This document shows positions 1 to 9,018 of a stretch of 44,285 nucleotides of DNA, in pieces. Made by a program: the position numbers and the translations under genes. Below the pieces are notes generated by a model. That model saw only the letters and a list, made by a program, of their open reading frames with translations. It did no database searches and was not told the origin of the DNA. The DNA is from Clostridiaceae bacterium. Its GTDB lineage: Bacteria > Bacillota > Clostridia > Peptostreptococcales > Peptostreptococcaceae. Within the stretch, counting starts at the first letter, position 1. The number at the start of each line of letters is the position of its first letter. The stretch covers positions 1 to 44,285 of the forward strand of contig CABIVQ010000027.1 in assembly GCA_902362365.1 (NCBI GenBank), in the 5' to 3' direction.

Positions 1-84
1 ATCTTCTTTTCTGCATTTGTTCTCACATCATTATTATACATCAAAACTTATCCACAAGACCATTTTTTATAATACCTTAGTATA

Positions 85-141
85 TAAAAAATAGAATCTA
101 TAAAGATATACTGTAATAAGTATATTCAATATAGATTCTAT
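85..141 (-). terminator. Intrinsic terminator after the GH3 gene
   Basis: A 12-bp perfect inverted repeat (91-102 with 130-141) holds a second 7-bp stem (106-112 with 119-125). On the minus strand the stem is followed by a run of six T. It lies about 20 bases after the stop codon of the GH3 gene. Confidence 0.8.
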
Positions 142-163
142 ATTAATATTAAATAATTAGCTA

Positions 164-1924
164 TTAATATCTTGTATCTAATAATCCACAGTAAGCATCA
201 ACTGGACTTACACCTTTAAATTCAGAACGCCCTAACATCTTTTCAACTAATGCTTTTAAAGTTATGTCTTTATTGTCATAAGTATTGATGTAAGTTTTAA
301 CTTGAGGTACATCCGCTAAGTGGAATGGACACTGTACTGATACAAATATAGTAGGTACTTCATTTACATAGAATGGTATATCAGGAGTACCTTTACTTGC
401 TGGCCATTGTATACGTTGATCTGTGTTTGGATTAACAACAGCAACATTTATTATTAAGTCATAGTTATCAGTTAAATCAGATATAGGTCTCCTAGCCGCA
501 TATATACTTCCTATAGCTTTTCTTCTTTCTTCAGTCGGAAGACTCATTATTTTTTCAATTGGTGATTCCCATATGCTAACTTCAAATCCTTCTTCTTCTA
601 ATTGAGCTTTTAATATTTCAGTTGGCTTAGGTCCTTGAGCACCTATTAATGCACCAAATCCGCCTTCAGTTCCTTTTACATCAACAAGTAAAACTCTTTT
701 ATGTTTTTCAACAGATATTGGGAATATATCTTCATTGTTTTTAACTAGAGTTATAGCTTTATCAGCAACTTCAGTAGCTATTGCTACGTTTTCTGGTAAA
801 CCTATTTTAGCCATAGCTTCTTCTTTAGGTTGTAATATTTCTGTTTTAGCTTTTTTATGAAGACCTAAAGCAGCTTTTGTTCCTAATATTCTAGTTAAAG
901 CTTCTTCTAATCTTTCATCAGTTATTATTCCATTTTTGTATCCTTCTAACATCCAAGCGAAGTCTTCATCTGGATCATTGAAGAATAAGAATAAGTCACT
1001 ACCTGCAGCTATTGCAGTTGGTAACATTTCACTACGCTTCATAGCTGAAGTCATTGCTACCATGTGAGAAGCATCAGTTACAACTAAACCATTGAAGTTC
1101 ATTTTTCCACGTAATAAATCAGTTAATATGTATTTATTTAATGTAGCAGGTAATATTTGCTCTTGTACTGTAGCTTCTGGATTAAAGTGACGAACATAAC
1201 TTGGTAAAGATATATGTCCTGCCATTATTGATGGAAGACCAGCTTCAAATAATCCACCGTAAACCTTACCAAATGTTTCATCCCACTCTTCTACTGATAA
1301 GTGATTTGGAGCAAATGATAAATGTTGGTCTCTTTCATCAATACCATCCCCTGGGAAATGCTTTGCCGCAGGAGCAATACCGCTTTCCATGATTCCTCTC
1401 ATGTATTCTAAAGATAATTCTAAAGTTTGGTCTACATCTTCAGACCAAGTACGAGTTGATATTATTGGATTTCTCCAGTTTCTGTTTATATCAACGATTG
1501 GAGCGAAACTCCAGTTACATCCTATAGCAGATGCTTCTACACCTGATACTCTCCCCATTTCATAAGCATATCTTTTATCATTTGTCGCTGCTATTTTAAC
1601 TTCATTTCCTATATATGTACCATCTACACAAGCACCGTTACCACCTGATTCAGTGTTAGCTGCTATTAATAAAGGTATTTTACTGTTTTCTTGTAATATT
1701 CTATTTTGTTCATATACTTCTTCTGCTGTACCAGGATTATAACGAACACCAGCTATGTGATAGTTGTCTAACACACCTTTTAAGTATTCTTCATCACGGC
1801 TAGCACCCATGTTTATAAATAATTGTCCTATTTTTTCTTCTATTGTCATATTTGCAATAGTGTCTTGTACCCATTTTACGCCTTCATCATCAAGATTATA
1901 AGGTTTTATTCTTAAATTAACCAT
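164..1924 (-). CDS. Glycoside hydrolase family 3, beta-N-acetylhexosaminidase-like
   Basis: Predicted 586-aa cytoplasmic GH3 enzyme that removes terminal N-acetylhexosamine from glycans or muropeptides, as NagZ-type enzymes do. Visible motifs: KHFPGDG at residues 188-194, a D-x-H pair at 199-201 that fits the Asp-His acid/base dyad of NagZ-type GH3 enzymes, and the nucleophile Asp284 in VVTDASHM. The last 190 residues resemble the C-terminal domain of two-domain GH3 enzymes. There is no signal peptide. The start at 1924 is chosen because a GGGGGG ribosome site lies six bases before it; an ATG nine codons upstream lacks one. It is a single-gene unit with its own terminator. GH3 also contains glucosidases, but the dyad favours an N-acetylglucosaminidase. 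Confidence 0.85.
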   Translation of the reverse strand: MVNLRIKPYNLDDEGVKWVQDTIANMTIEEKIGQLFINMGASRDEEYLKGVLDNYHIAGVRYNPGTAEEVYEQNRILQENSKIPLLIAANTESGGNGACVDGTYIGNEVKIAATNDKRYAYEMGRVSGVEASAIGCNWSFAPIVDINRNWRNPIISTRTWSEDVDQTLELSLEYMRGIMESGIAPAAKHFPGDGIDERDQHLSFAPNHLSVEEWDETFGKVYGGLFEAGLPSIMAGHISLPSYVRHFNPEATVQEQILPATLNKYILTDLLRGKMNFNGLVVTDASHMVAMTSAMKRSEMLPTAIAAGSDLFLFFNDPDEDFAWMLEGYKNGIITDERLEEALTRILGTKAALGLHKKAKTEILQPKEEAMAKIGLPENVAIATEVADKAITLVKNNEDIFPISVEKHKRVLLVDVKGTEGGFGALIGAQGPKPTEILKAQLEEEGFEVSIWESPIEKIMSLPTEERRKAIGSIYAARRPISDLTDNYDLIINVAVVNPNTDQRIQWPASKGTPDIPFYVNEVPTIFVSVQCPFHLADVPQVKTYINTYDNKDITLKALVEKMLGRSEFKGVSPVDAYCGLLDTRY

Positions 1925-2096
1925 ATATATCCCCCCTATATTCAGTGTCATTTAGTATCTATAATAAATTTATCATACTTTAATTAATTATACAAGTATA
2001 CAAGTATTATTCATTTGGAATATTTATAATTTTTTATATATCCTATTTTAATTGTTACTCATGCACAAACCGTGTAAGTTATAATTTCCTTGTAAT

Positions 2097-2133
2097 AAAA
2101 AAATCTTAGGCTTATAAACCTAAGGATTTTTTT
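2097..2133 (-). terminator. Bidirectional intrinsic terminator
   Basis: Arms at 2097-2110 and 2119-2133 pair with one bulged base and are flanked by A and T runs, so the hairpin can act on either strand. It follows the vanS-like remnant, whose last codon is at 2159. Confidence 0.75.
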
Positions 2134-2158
2134 ATTGTTCAATATTTTTTATGATTAT

Positions 2159-2785
2159 TTAATCAAGCAGCAAAATAACTTTGAATAAAGTTCTATTGTT
2201 ATCACTTTTGACTAAAATTCGTCCTCCATGAGCTTCTATTAAATCTTTTGTAATAGCAAGTCCTAAAGCAGAACCACCATCATTTCTATTTCTTGATTTT
2301 TCACTCTATAGAACCTATCAAAGATAAATGGTATATCTGATTGTGGTATTGGCTCTCTATAGTTGATTACTTCCACTACTGCTCTATTACTTTCTTTTCT
2401 AGTAGCAATATCAACGTATTTTCCGTCATTGCCATATGTCATTGCATTGTTAATTAAGTTTTCTAATACTCTTACAAGTTTATCTAGATCTGCATTTACT
2501 ACTAGTTTATCTTCAGAGAAATTAGCTCTTATTTCCATATTTGATTAATTTAATTGATAATTTAAATATGATATTACTTGGGATACTAATTCCACTAAGT
2601 TGATATCAATTTTATTGAGTGGTAATGAATTATTTTGTAGTTTAGTTAGTTCAAATAGATCATTTATAAGTATATTTAAATCCTTCGATTTCTCATAAGC
2701 TATATTTGTATAATATCTAAGTTGTACTTCATCTTTGTATTTATCTTCTTCTATTAAATTAAGATATCCTATTATAGATGAATCT
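2159..2785 (-). pseudogene. VanS-like sensor histidine kinase, 3' remnant
   Basis: The translation starts inside a HisKA domain (SIIGYLNLIEEDKY) and runs through the N box (LENLINNAMTYGN), the F box (FIFDRFYRV) and the G box (GGSALGLAI) to a natural stop at 2159. It has no sensor, membrane segments or phospho-acceptor His. Two lesions break it: an in-frame TAA at 2545-2547, where related kinases usually have a charged residue, and a one-base loss near 2300 that moves the G box into another frame. The sequence character is that of VanS kinases of glycopeptide-resistance clusters. The 5' end is fused to a D-Ala ligase fragment. Confidence 0.75.
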
Positions 2786-2929
2786 TAACCATTTTCCTTC
2801 TTCAGTTATCCCTATCATCATAAGGTTGTATTTTTCTTTATCTATATTATCTATAACTGCAGATGCAGATTTTAAAGATACTCCATATTCATTTGATTTT
2901 CCGCCAAATATTATTAATACATTTTTCAT
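2759..2929 (-). pseudogene. VanG/Ddl-type D-alanine ligase, N-terminal fragment
   Basis: About 46 residues match the start of a D-Ala–D-Ala or D-Ala–D-Ser ligase: MKNVLIIFGGKSNEYGVSL, then SASAVIDNID and a IGIT-x-x-GKW segment, as in VanG and Ddl. A good ribosome site (AAGGAG) precedes the ATG. After Trp the frame runs on into the kinase remnant and stops at 2759, so the ATP-grasp domains are gone. In vanG clusters the kinase gene comes before the ligase; here the ligase start comes first, so the locus was rearranged as well as deleted. Confidence 0.7.
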
Positions 2930-2986
2930 TTTTATATTCTCCTTAGTTTTTAATTATTTAAGTTTTCTTAAGTTGTATAAGATAAC

Positions 2987-3038
2987 AAAAAAAGGTAGAT
3001 ATTCAAAGCATTAATATTGCTTTAAATATCTACCTTTT
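2987..3038 (-). terminator. Terminator of the first MATE gene
   Basis: Perfect 14-bp arms at 2990-3003 and 3025-3038 plus an inner AAAGC/GCTTT pair. Seven T follow on the minus strand. It begins 24 bases after the MATE stop codon. Confidence 0.85.
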
Positions 3039-3061
3039 ATAATTTTAATATTATTAATTAT

Positions 3062-4426
3062 TTACACTGCAATTTCTACTGATTTTTCTCTATGAGACTT
3101 AATTTCTTTACTTATTAAAATAAATGTAACTACGAAAGAAATAACATCTGCTATTGGTTGAGCAAACCAAACACCATTTAAGCCAAATAATCTTGGTAAA
3201 ACAAGCATCATTGGTACCAATAAAATTACTTGTCTTAGTAAACCTAAAAACATAGCTTGTTTTGCATTACCAATAGATTGGATATAATTTGAACCTATCA
3301 TTGACATTCCTATTAATGGCATCATAAATAAGTATTTTCTAATTCCATCTACTGAAATACTAACTAGTTGTGCATCGCTATTAAACATTTTTACTATTGG
3401 CTCTGGTGTAAATTGAACAACTAACCATCCTAAAGTTAAGCCAATTGTAGCTGCTGTTACTGCTAGTTTTAAAGTTTTCTCAACTCTATCATATTTCTTA
3501 CACCCATAATTAAATCCGATTATAGGTTGTGCACCTTGGCTTATACCTATTATTGGCATACCTACGATTGTAATTATTGAGTTTATAGTGGCCATTGCCC
3601 CTATCGCTAAATCTCCACCATGAGTTTTAAGTGCATTATTACATATTATCTGAACACAGCTTGCTGCTAATTGCATAGCAAAAGGAGCTGCACCTATTGA
3701 GAATATCGTAATAACTAAAGATTTATCTAGTTCTAAGCTTTCTTTTCTAAACTTTAAATTTGCTTTTCCTTTTAAGAAATACGATAATCCCCACATAGCT
3801 GTTATAAATTGAGAAGTAATAGTGGCGATTGCTGCACCTTGTATTCCCATATTAAATACAAATATAAATAAAGCATCTAAGATTATATTTGTAACACATC
3901 CAACAACCATTATTGTCGCTGAAAGCTTTGGATTTCCGTCTCCTCTTATAATATGATTAAAAGCAAATGCTATTAAGTTAAATACGCTTCCTAATAATAT
4001 TATATTTATATATGATTTCGCATAATATAAACTATCTACACTAGCACCAAATAATTGTAATATTTGGTCTGCAAATATCAATCCTATTGTTGTTATTAAT
4101 AATCCAACTATAATTGCTAAAACAATAGCATTTCCTACAAGCTTTTCAGCTTCATCTTTTTTACCTTGACCTAGCTTTATAGATATATTCGTAGTAGTAC
4201 CTATACCTATAAGCATACCGAATGCTAATATTATAGTCATTATAGGTAATGTAACACCTAAACCTGTAATCGCTAATGGACCAACTCCTGGTATGTTTCC
4301 TATAAAGATTCTATCTACTACATTATATAATCCGTTTACAACCATTCCTATAATTGCTGGAAACGAGTACTTTAGTAGAAGTTTGCCTATAGGCTCTGTT
4401 CCTAAGATTTCTTGATTCTTATTCAT
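3062..4426 (-). CDS. MATE family multidrug efflux transporter
   Basis: A 454-aa integral membrane protein with about 12 hydrophobic segments in two MatE halves. Conserved features include the N-terminal EPIGKLLLKYSFPAIIGM stretch, NVVDRIFIG, and QGAQPIIGFNYG at the start of the second half. This is the MepA-like branch, expected to export cationic drugs using a Na+ or H+ gradient. A GGGGGG ribosome site precedes the ATG. It is monocistronic between terminators. Its promoter carries two matching inverted repeats, so it is probably repressed by a MarR- or TetR-type protein that is not encoded next to it. Confidence 0.9.
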   Translation of the reverse strand: MNKNQEILGTEPIGKLLLKYSFPAIIGMVVNGLYNVVDRIFIGNIPGVGPLAITGLGVTLPIMTIILAFGMLIGIGTTTNISIKLGQGKKDEAEKLVGNAIVLAIIVGLLITTIGLIFADQILQLFGASVDSLYYAKSYINIILLGSVFNLIAFAFNHIIRGDGNPKLSATIMVVGCVTNIILDALFIFVFNMGIQGAAIATITSQFITAMWGLSYFLKGKANLKFRKESLELDKSLVITIFSIGAAPFAMQLAASCVQIICNNALKTHGGDLAIGAMATINSIITIVGMPIIGISQGAQPIIGFNYGCKKYDRVEKTLKLAVTAATIGLTLGWLVVQFTPEPIVKMFNSDAQLVSISVDGIRKYLFMMPLIGMSMIGSNYIQSIGNAKQAMFLGLLRQVILLVPMMLVLPRLFGLNGVWFAQPIADVISFVVTFILISKEIKSHREKSVEIAV

Positions 4427-4475
4427 AAATTCCCCCCTATTTAATTTTTATATATACAATTATTTAAATACAAAC

Positions 4476-4492
4476 TAGTTGCTATACAACTA
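4476..4492. promoter_or_regulatory. Operator candidate: TAGTTG-N5-CAACTA
   Basis: A perfect 6-bp inverted repeat with a five-base centre, downstream of the predicted start of transcription and 50 bases before the MATE start codon. A second copy of the same half-sites lies at 4539-4556. Confidence 0.6.
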
Positions 4493-4524
4493 TACTAATA
4501 TTATTTAACTTTTACACATAATGT

Positions 4525-4556
4525 ATTATATATTTTTTTAGTTGTCTTTGCAACTA
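4525..4556 (-). promoter_or_regulatory. MATE promoter with overlapping operator
   Basis: Sigma-A type promoter on the minus strand: TTGCAA at 4548-4553, a 17-base spacer, and a perfect TATAAT at 4525-4530. The inverted repeat TAGTTG-N6-CAACTA at 4539-4556 covers the -35 box. A repressor bound here would block RNA polymerase. Confidence 0.65.
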
Positions 4557-4591
4557 TTTTTTTAGAAGTTAATATGAAAATTGCTTAATTA

Positions 4592-4631
4592 AAAATGGAA
4601 TTTCTAAAAGTATTTCTAGAAATTCCATTTT
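4592..4631 (-). terminator. Terminator of operon A
   Basis: Perfect 15-bp arms (4592-4606 and 4617-4631) with a ten-base loop, 11 bases after the stop codon of the VWA gene and flanked by an A run on the left. Confidence 0.85.
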
Positions 4632-4642
4632 AGATAAATTTA

Positions 4643-6052
4643 TTATAGCATTGGTGCTTGGTTATTCATTGAATATCCATCAGTCCTAACGTCACTCATA
4701 TCAAGTTTATCTTCTTTTATTATAACCTTGCTAAGTTTTTTAACTGCTCCATAAGGTTCTTTTACTGATAGTTTATCTCCTCTTCCAGACATAACCCATA
4801 AAACCTTATATCCTCTAGGGACTACGCTTAATCTACTTTCCCCTTCACCATCTGTAAAGTACACTAACAAGTTAATCTTTCTATTATTAGCATACTCAAA
4901 TACTGGGCTAAATTTTGTTCCTCCACGTATATTAATTCTATCTTTAACATCTTTTATTGATTTTACCTTATATGTTCTTCTTATTTCATTATCACATTCT
5001 ATAATAGTAATTTCATGATTATAATTTTTCACAATACTTAATACTTCTTTAATAGCTTGTTTAAATTCTTCATCACTAATACTTCCACTTATATCTATTG
5101 CAACAGCAACTTCAGCTTTATGATTTCTTAGTTCTCCTCTTAAATCTAATCTGTGTGGCTGTCTTCTATTTCTTCTTGTTATAGTCTTCTTTTTATTACT
5201 TTCTACTGTTCCCATTAACTTTTTTAGATATAAGTTCCAAGGAAGTTCTCCCTTATTATTTTTAAGTGATGCTATTAAATCATTTAAATATGATGGATTC
5301 TTACCTTTATTTGATTGATTAACAAATTTTTCTGTAAACTCTTTTAGTGTTTTTTCATCAATCTCATCTGAATCTTCCCAAATATCATGAGTTTTCTCTG
5401 GGTCATAATCCGTTGCTATACTTTCATTATTATTAGCATCATTTTCTTCGCCATCTTCATCTTCTTCTTGTAAATCTAACTCTGTTTGAATTTTATCAAC
5501 ATAGTATTCAAAAGTTTCATAAGGCTCAAGCTTTAAAGAATAATTAACATTTACCCACTCTAAGGTAGTAGCATATGGTGGAAGGTTATCTAAATATTTA
5601 TTTACTACTATATCCATTGCCATGTTAATAGCTAATGTACTGTATCTACTATTCAAATCTTTTGCTCTTAATAAATGTTGTGATATTATATGAAGAATTT
5701 CATGTTTGATGCTAGTTTCCATTTGTCTTCTATTGAGCTGTAAGAAAATTAATGGATTAAAGTATATAACATATTTAGCATCTTTAAAATTTACAGCAGT
5801 TGGACTACTTATATCAAATCTTATATCTCTTGACATTTGAAATAAGAAGTATCCATAAAAGTTATCATTATCTTCCATTAAACTTAAATTAACTTTATCT
5901 ATAAGTTTAAAAAATTTACTTTTATAATCTTTTTGTATATCTATTTCAAACTTTTCACTATTTTTATTTGCTTTTACCATAGTAGCAGTATTAATAATTT
6001 CATTTGCATTTATAAAAAGTTCTTCTACTTGTTTGTTAAAATTATTTTCCAT
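4643..6052 (-). CDS. HExxH metallopeptidase-like protein with VWA domain (DUF2201 type), operon A
   Basis: A 469-aa soluble protein of two domains. The N-terminal part has HEILH at residues 117-121 followed by NMAMD at 143-147, the arrangement of zinc-peptidase-like DUF2201 proteins. A very acidic linker spans about 195-235. The C-terminal VWA-like domain has the metal-ion site DISGS at 320-324, with T379 (GGTKF) and D401 (FTDGEGE) as likely further ligands. It starts three bases after the ATPase stop, so the two are coupled. Proteins of this kind work with MoxR-type ATPases, as ViaA does with RavA; the substrate is unknown. Whether the HExxH site is catalytic cannot be told from sequence. 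Confidence 0.85.
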   Translation of the reverse strand: MENNFNKQVEELFINANEIINTATMVKANKNSEKFEIDIQKDYKSKFFKLIDKVNLSLMEDNDNFYGYFLFQMSRDIRFDISSPTAVNFKDAKYVIYFNPLIFLQLNRRQMETSIKHEILHIISQHLLRAKDLNSRYSTLAINMAMDIVVNKYLDNLPPYATTLEWVNVNYSLKLEPYETFEYYVDKIQTELDLQEEDEDGEENDANNNESIATDYDPEKTHDIWEDSDEIDEKTLKEFTEKFVNQSNKGKNPSYLNDLIASLKNNKGELPWNLYLKKLMGTVESNKKKTITRRNRRQPHRLDLRGELRNHKAEVAVAIDISGSISDEEFKQAIKEVLSIVKNYNHEITIIECDNEIRRTYKVKSIKDVKDRINIRGGTKFSPVFEYANNRKINLLVYFTDGEGESRLSVVPRGYKVLWVMSGRGDKLSVKEPYGAVKKLSKVIIKEDKLDMSDVRTDGYSMNNQAPML

Positions 6053-6055
6053 AAA

Positions 6056-7186
6056 TTAGCCCCTTATTGAACTATAAGACTCAAAGTAAGCTTCTACAAA
6101 TTCTTCATTTTTAATAGCTACATTATACACTTTAGCATAAGTATTTTTCATATCCTTCATAATGCCTACCATTAAATCTATTGGATATGTTTTTAAGAAC
6201 TTTACAAATCTATTTATATAAAAACTACTATCGTAATTCTCATCATTTATATTTACTTCTAATGTTTTTAGTATATTCATTGCAGATAAATAAAGTCTTG
6301 TATGGGTTTCGTTATTTACTTTTTCTACAACACTTTCATTTAAAATATCTCCTGAGAATACATCTTCAAAAGATATTAATGGACTGTGATTTGATTCAAC
6401 AAAACTTATAAACTCTTCTGCAATAATCTTACCTACATTACCTTTTATAACATTTAAAAATACTGCTCTTGGAATTATATCCATTTTATTTTTATATTCT
6501 TTATAAACCTTAGATACTCTTTCATAACTTCTAGGTGTTGCTCTTACATCATCTTCATTCACCTTGTGTAAATATTCAGGGAATGTAGATATAAACTCTA
6601 TAACCTTTTGTTCAATTCCAGCATCTATAGCCCAACTTAACCATTGTGTATAATCCGGCTCCATATTTAACCAAACAAATCTATTTTCTTGTGCAGCATC
6701 CATATCTACAACTTGATAATCAAAATCTGAACCATATTTACTTGATGGGTTCATTGCAGCTAATATTTTTACATCATCATGTAATTTGTATCCATTTATT
6801 TCTCTATTTAATATTAAGTTCATAAGTTCTTGTTGTACTGTATGTTCACAACGATTTATCTCATCTATAAATAAAAGAACACTATTTCCTTTAGATATTT
6901 CTTCATCAATTTCTCTTAATTTATTGTGAACAGCATATACGGTTGCTTTCTTTTCTATTTTATCTCCATTAGAGTTAGTAGTTACATAAGATTCTATAGT
7001 TGGAAGTCCTCCTATTTCACCTTCTTTAAGTAAGTTACCATCTATTACTATTAAACTCCAATTATTTTCCTTAGCAAGTGTCTTAGCTAAAGCTGTTTTT
7101 CCGATTCCACTCTCACCAACTACTAAAGGTACTTCTTTAGTGGATAATACTAAGTCAACGCTTCTTAATGTCTCTATAAAATTCAT
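6056..7186 (-). CDS. MoxR-type AAA+ ATPase, operon A
   Basis: A 376-aa AAA+ ATPase. Walker A is GESGIGKT at residues 24-31, Walker B LLFIDEIN at 104-111, sensor 1 AAMNPSS at 143-149 and a likely arginine finger in ENRF at 167-170. The remaining 200 residues are the lid and a family-specific tail. It lies between the repeat protein and the VWA/HExxH protein, with its ribosome site overlapping the stop codon of the former. By analogy with RavA/ViaA and other MoxR/VWA pairs, it is expected to remodel or load a target selected by the VWA partner. Confidence 0.9.
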   Translation of the reverse strand: MNFIETLRSVDLVLSTKEVPLVVGESGIGKTALAKTLAKENNWSLIVIDGNLLKEGEIGGLPTIESYVTTNSNGDKIEKKATVYAVHNKLREIDEEISKGNSVLLFIDEINRCEHTVQQELMNLILNREINGYKLHDDVKILAAMNPSSKYGSDFDYQVVDMDAAQENRFVWLNMEPDYTQWLSWAIDAGIEQKVIEFISTFPEYLHKVNEDDVRATPRSYERVSKVYKEYKNKMDIIPRAVFLNVIKGNVGKIIAEEFISFVESNHSPLISFEDVFSGDILNESVVEKVNNETHTRLYLSAMNILKTLEVNINDENYDSSFYINRFVKFLKTYPIDLMVGIMKDMKNTYAKVYNVAIKNEEFVEAYFESYSSIRG

Positions 7187-7197
7187 TGTTATCTCTC

Positions 7198-8013
7198 CTA
7201 AATTATCTTAAGTTTTTCATCTACTGATATTCTCTTAGCTTTTTTGCTTCCATATTTATAAATAAACATAATTTTATCTATTTTAAAAATATTACTCTCT
7301 CTATCTATCGTACTACAATTTAAAAAATCTCTTATATATTTTTCAGATACATCTTCTTTTGATATAATTTCTTTTAATAATTCTTCTAACTCATCTTTTG
7401 TAATTATATTCGATACTTCACGTTCTATATATTTTATAACTAAGATATTTACTTTTATAAACTCTAGTATTTTTTCTTTATCTAAATTATTTATGAAACT
7501 AATAGCAGCCTCATTATTTTTAATAGCTATAAGTTGTGAATTAAAACTTGGTGATTTTATATATCTTAATGCATCATAGCTTATTTTTACTGCTTCTTCT
7601 TGGACACTTTCATAAGGCTCTTTAATGTGTTTTATTGAATCATAATTTTTTCTTACTGCTAATAATTGTAATTCTTCACTAGGATTTTTCGCATATTGTA
7701 TAGCCCATCCAGCTTGATTTATAGCTAATTTAATTACCTTCTCAGTTGGATTTTTTATATAATCTAATATACTCCATCCTTCACTTACTACTTTTATCAT
7801 CATTTCTTCCGTTGGTTTATCTATGAACTTGATTGCTCTTGGATTATTCTCTATAGCTAAATTTTGCATTTCTATTGTAGGATTATTTATATATCTAAGC
7901 ACTAGTCCATCTTCTTTGATAGCTAATATTTTCATTTCATCTGTTGGATTACTTATTGTTTTTATAATAGAAGGATTTCTTTTTATCATTTCTATAAATC
8001 TTGATTCATCCAT
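7198..8013 (-). CDS. Helical repeat protein (DUF4116-like repeats), operon A
   Basis: A 271-aa soluble protein of unknown function. Residues 22-175 form seven tandem repeats of about 22 residues with the pattern [N/K/E/S]-P-[T/S]-x-E-x-x-x-x-A-[I/V]-x5-A-I-x-x-I. This resembles the short alpha-helical DUF4116 repeats and probably folds as a solenoid that binds protein. The C-terminal 95 residues are lysine- and glutamate-rich without repeats. It is the first gene of operon A with a strong site (GGGGGAGG) before the ATG. Its place suggests a target- or signal-recognition subunit for the ATPase and VWA protein; this is inference from position. Confidence 0.75.
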   Translation of the reverse strand: MDESRFIEMIKRNPSIIKTISNPTDEMKILAIKEDGLVLRYINNPTIEMQNLAIENNPRAIKFIDKPTEEMMIKVVSEGWSILDYIKNPTEKVIKLAINQAGWAIQYAKNPSEELQLLAVRKNYDSIKHIKEPYESVQEEAVKISYDALRYIKSPSFNSQLIAIKNNEAAISFINNLDKEKILEFIKVNILVIKYIEREVSNIITKDELEELLKEIISKEDVSEKYIRDFLNCSTIDRESNIFKIDKIMFIYKYGSKKAKRISVDEKLKII

Positions 8014-8046
8014 TGTGTACCTCCCCCATCTATTATCTTTTTTCCT

Positions 8047-8074
8047 ATTATATATATATATACTTTTTCAGCAA
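8047..8074 (-). promoter_or_regulatory. Candidate promoter of operon A
   Basis: On the minus strand TTGCTG (8069-8074) lies 16 bases before a perfect TATAAT (8047-8052). The spacer is a TA repeat. It is 34 bases before the start codon at 8013. Confidence 0.45.
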
Positions 8075-8144
8075 ATTTAAACATAATAATTATATCAAAT
8101 TTGAATACCATTTTATTCTATCATTTAAAACTATATTATATTAT

Positions 8145-8175
8145 AAATTAAGCCTGCATATTATTTGCTGGCTTT
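8145..8175 (-). terminator. Likely terminator of the GNAT gene
   Basis: Nine-base arms at 8150-8158 and 8166-8174 pair with one mismatch; an AT-rich stretch follows on the minus strand. It lies directly after the GNAT stop codon. Confidence 0.45.
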
Positions 8176-8178
8176 TAG

Positions 8179-8670
8179 TTAATATTTATTCAAATCTAGT
8201 TTCATAAAAATAGATGATTTTACAAGACTATTATTATAAGAATCTATTTCATAAAAGCCTACTTTTTTGTATAGATGTATTGCACTTTTTAGAAACGGTA
8301 AAATATCTAATAACATATACTTATAGCCTATTACCTTAGTATCATCAATAATAGTATTAATTAACTCATTAGCTATATTATTTCCTCGAAATTCCGGTTT
8401 TACAAATAATCTTTTCATCTCGCAGTTTTTATCATCAATTTTTCTTAGTGCTATACATCCAACAATTTCATTATCGAACTTGGCTATATATAGTCTTCCA
8501 TATGGCAATCCGTACTTATCATTAAGATGCTCTATTTCAGAATCATAGCTTTGTAATTTCAAATACTCTTCAATACTAGGTTCCTTTTCTATAAGCATCT
8601 TTGTATATTCTAAAAATAATTCTTTTATTTCTTTACTATCATCATAATCAAGTTTAATTTCTATACCCAT
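8179..8670 (-). CDS. GNAT family N-acetyltransferase
   Basis: A 163-aa GCN5-related acetyltransferase. The acetyl-CoA site is visible as MKRLFVKPEFRGNNIANELI at about residues 85-105, followed by YKKVGFYEIDSY near the C-terminus. It transfers acetyl from acetyl-CoA to an unknown amine or protein. It is a single gene with site GGGGAG before ATG. The substrate cannot be inferred from the neighbours. Confidence 0.85.
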   Translation of the reverse strand: MGIEIKLDYDDSKEIKELFLEYTKMLIEKEPSIEEYLKLQSYDSEIEHLNDKYGLPYGRLYIAKFDNEIVGCIALRKIDDKNCEMKRLFVKPEFRGNNIANELINTIIDDTKVIGYKYMLLDILPFLKSAIHLYKKVGFYEIDSYNNSLVKSSIFMKLDLNKY

Positions 8671-8709
8671 ACTCTACTCCCCTTTTTACATTTAATATAT
8701 AACATGAAC

Positions 8710-9010
8710 CTATAATTTATTGCTGTACTTATACTCTAAGTATTTTAATAGTAAAAATTCATTTATTGTAAAGAGTTGAGATCCTGAATATATTTGTACT
8801 CCATGTTCTACTTTAGCTACTTCATGTGTATAAAATTGAATATTAATATCACTTAGTTTTGATAGGGTATTATTTCATAGAAATGATTTTTACTCATTTT
8901 TTATTTAAATCTTTTGCAAAACTATTAACTTTATTATTTTAATCTGATAAAGATACTAAAAATATTATATCATTCTCTGTCATATAGTTTTTTATTTGTA
9001 GTTTCAATAA
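8710..9010 (-). pseudogene. RpiR-type regulator, SIS-domain remnant
   Basis: Joining frames gives a recognisable sugar-isomerase (SIS) domain: DIIFLVSLSD, NSFAKDLNKK, then VKIIS, then LSKLSDINIQFYTHE and a natural C-terminus near 8710. RpiR/MurR regulators have the pattern SLSGxN and KxxGVKIISIT at these places. Two lesions lie in one frame (TAA after SLSD, TGA where Gly is expected), with another stop and a frameshift near 8870. The helix-turn-helix part is absent. It is dead, and may once have regulated sugar or amino-sugar genes. Confidence 0.55.
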
Positions 9011-9018
9011 TTGTAATA

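Noticed and set aside
48..56. A TTATCCACA sequence, a perfect DnaA-box match
   Set aside because: It is single; an origin would need a cluster with an AT-rich unwinding region and linked dnaA or dnaN genes.
1201..1392. Plus-strand reading frame inside the GH3 gene
   Set aside because: It is fully covered by a strongly supported gene, has no ribosome site and no family character; the same holds for the other plus-strand frames inside minus-strand genes.
8047..8062. TA repeat as a phase-variation tract
   Set aside because: It lies in a promoter spacer and is short; without strain comparison there is no sign of length change.
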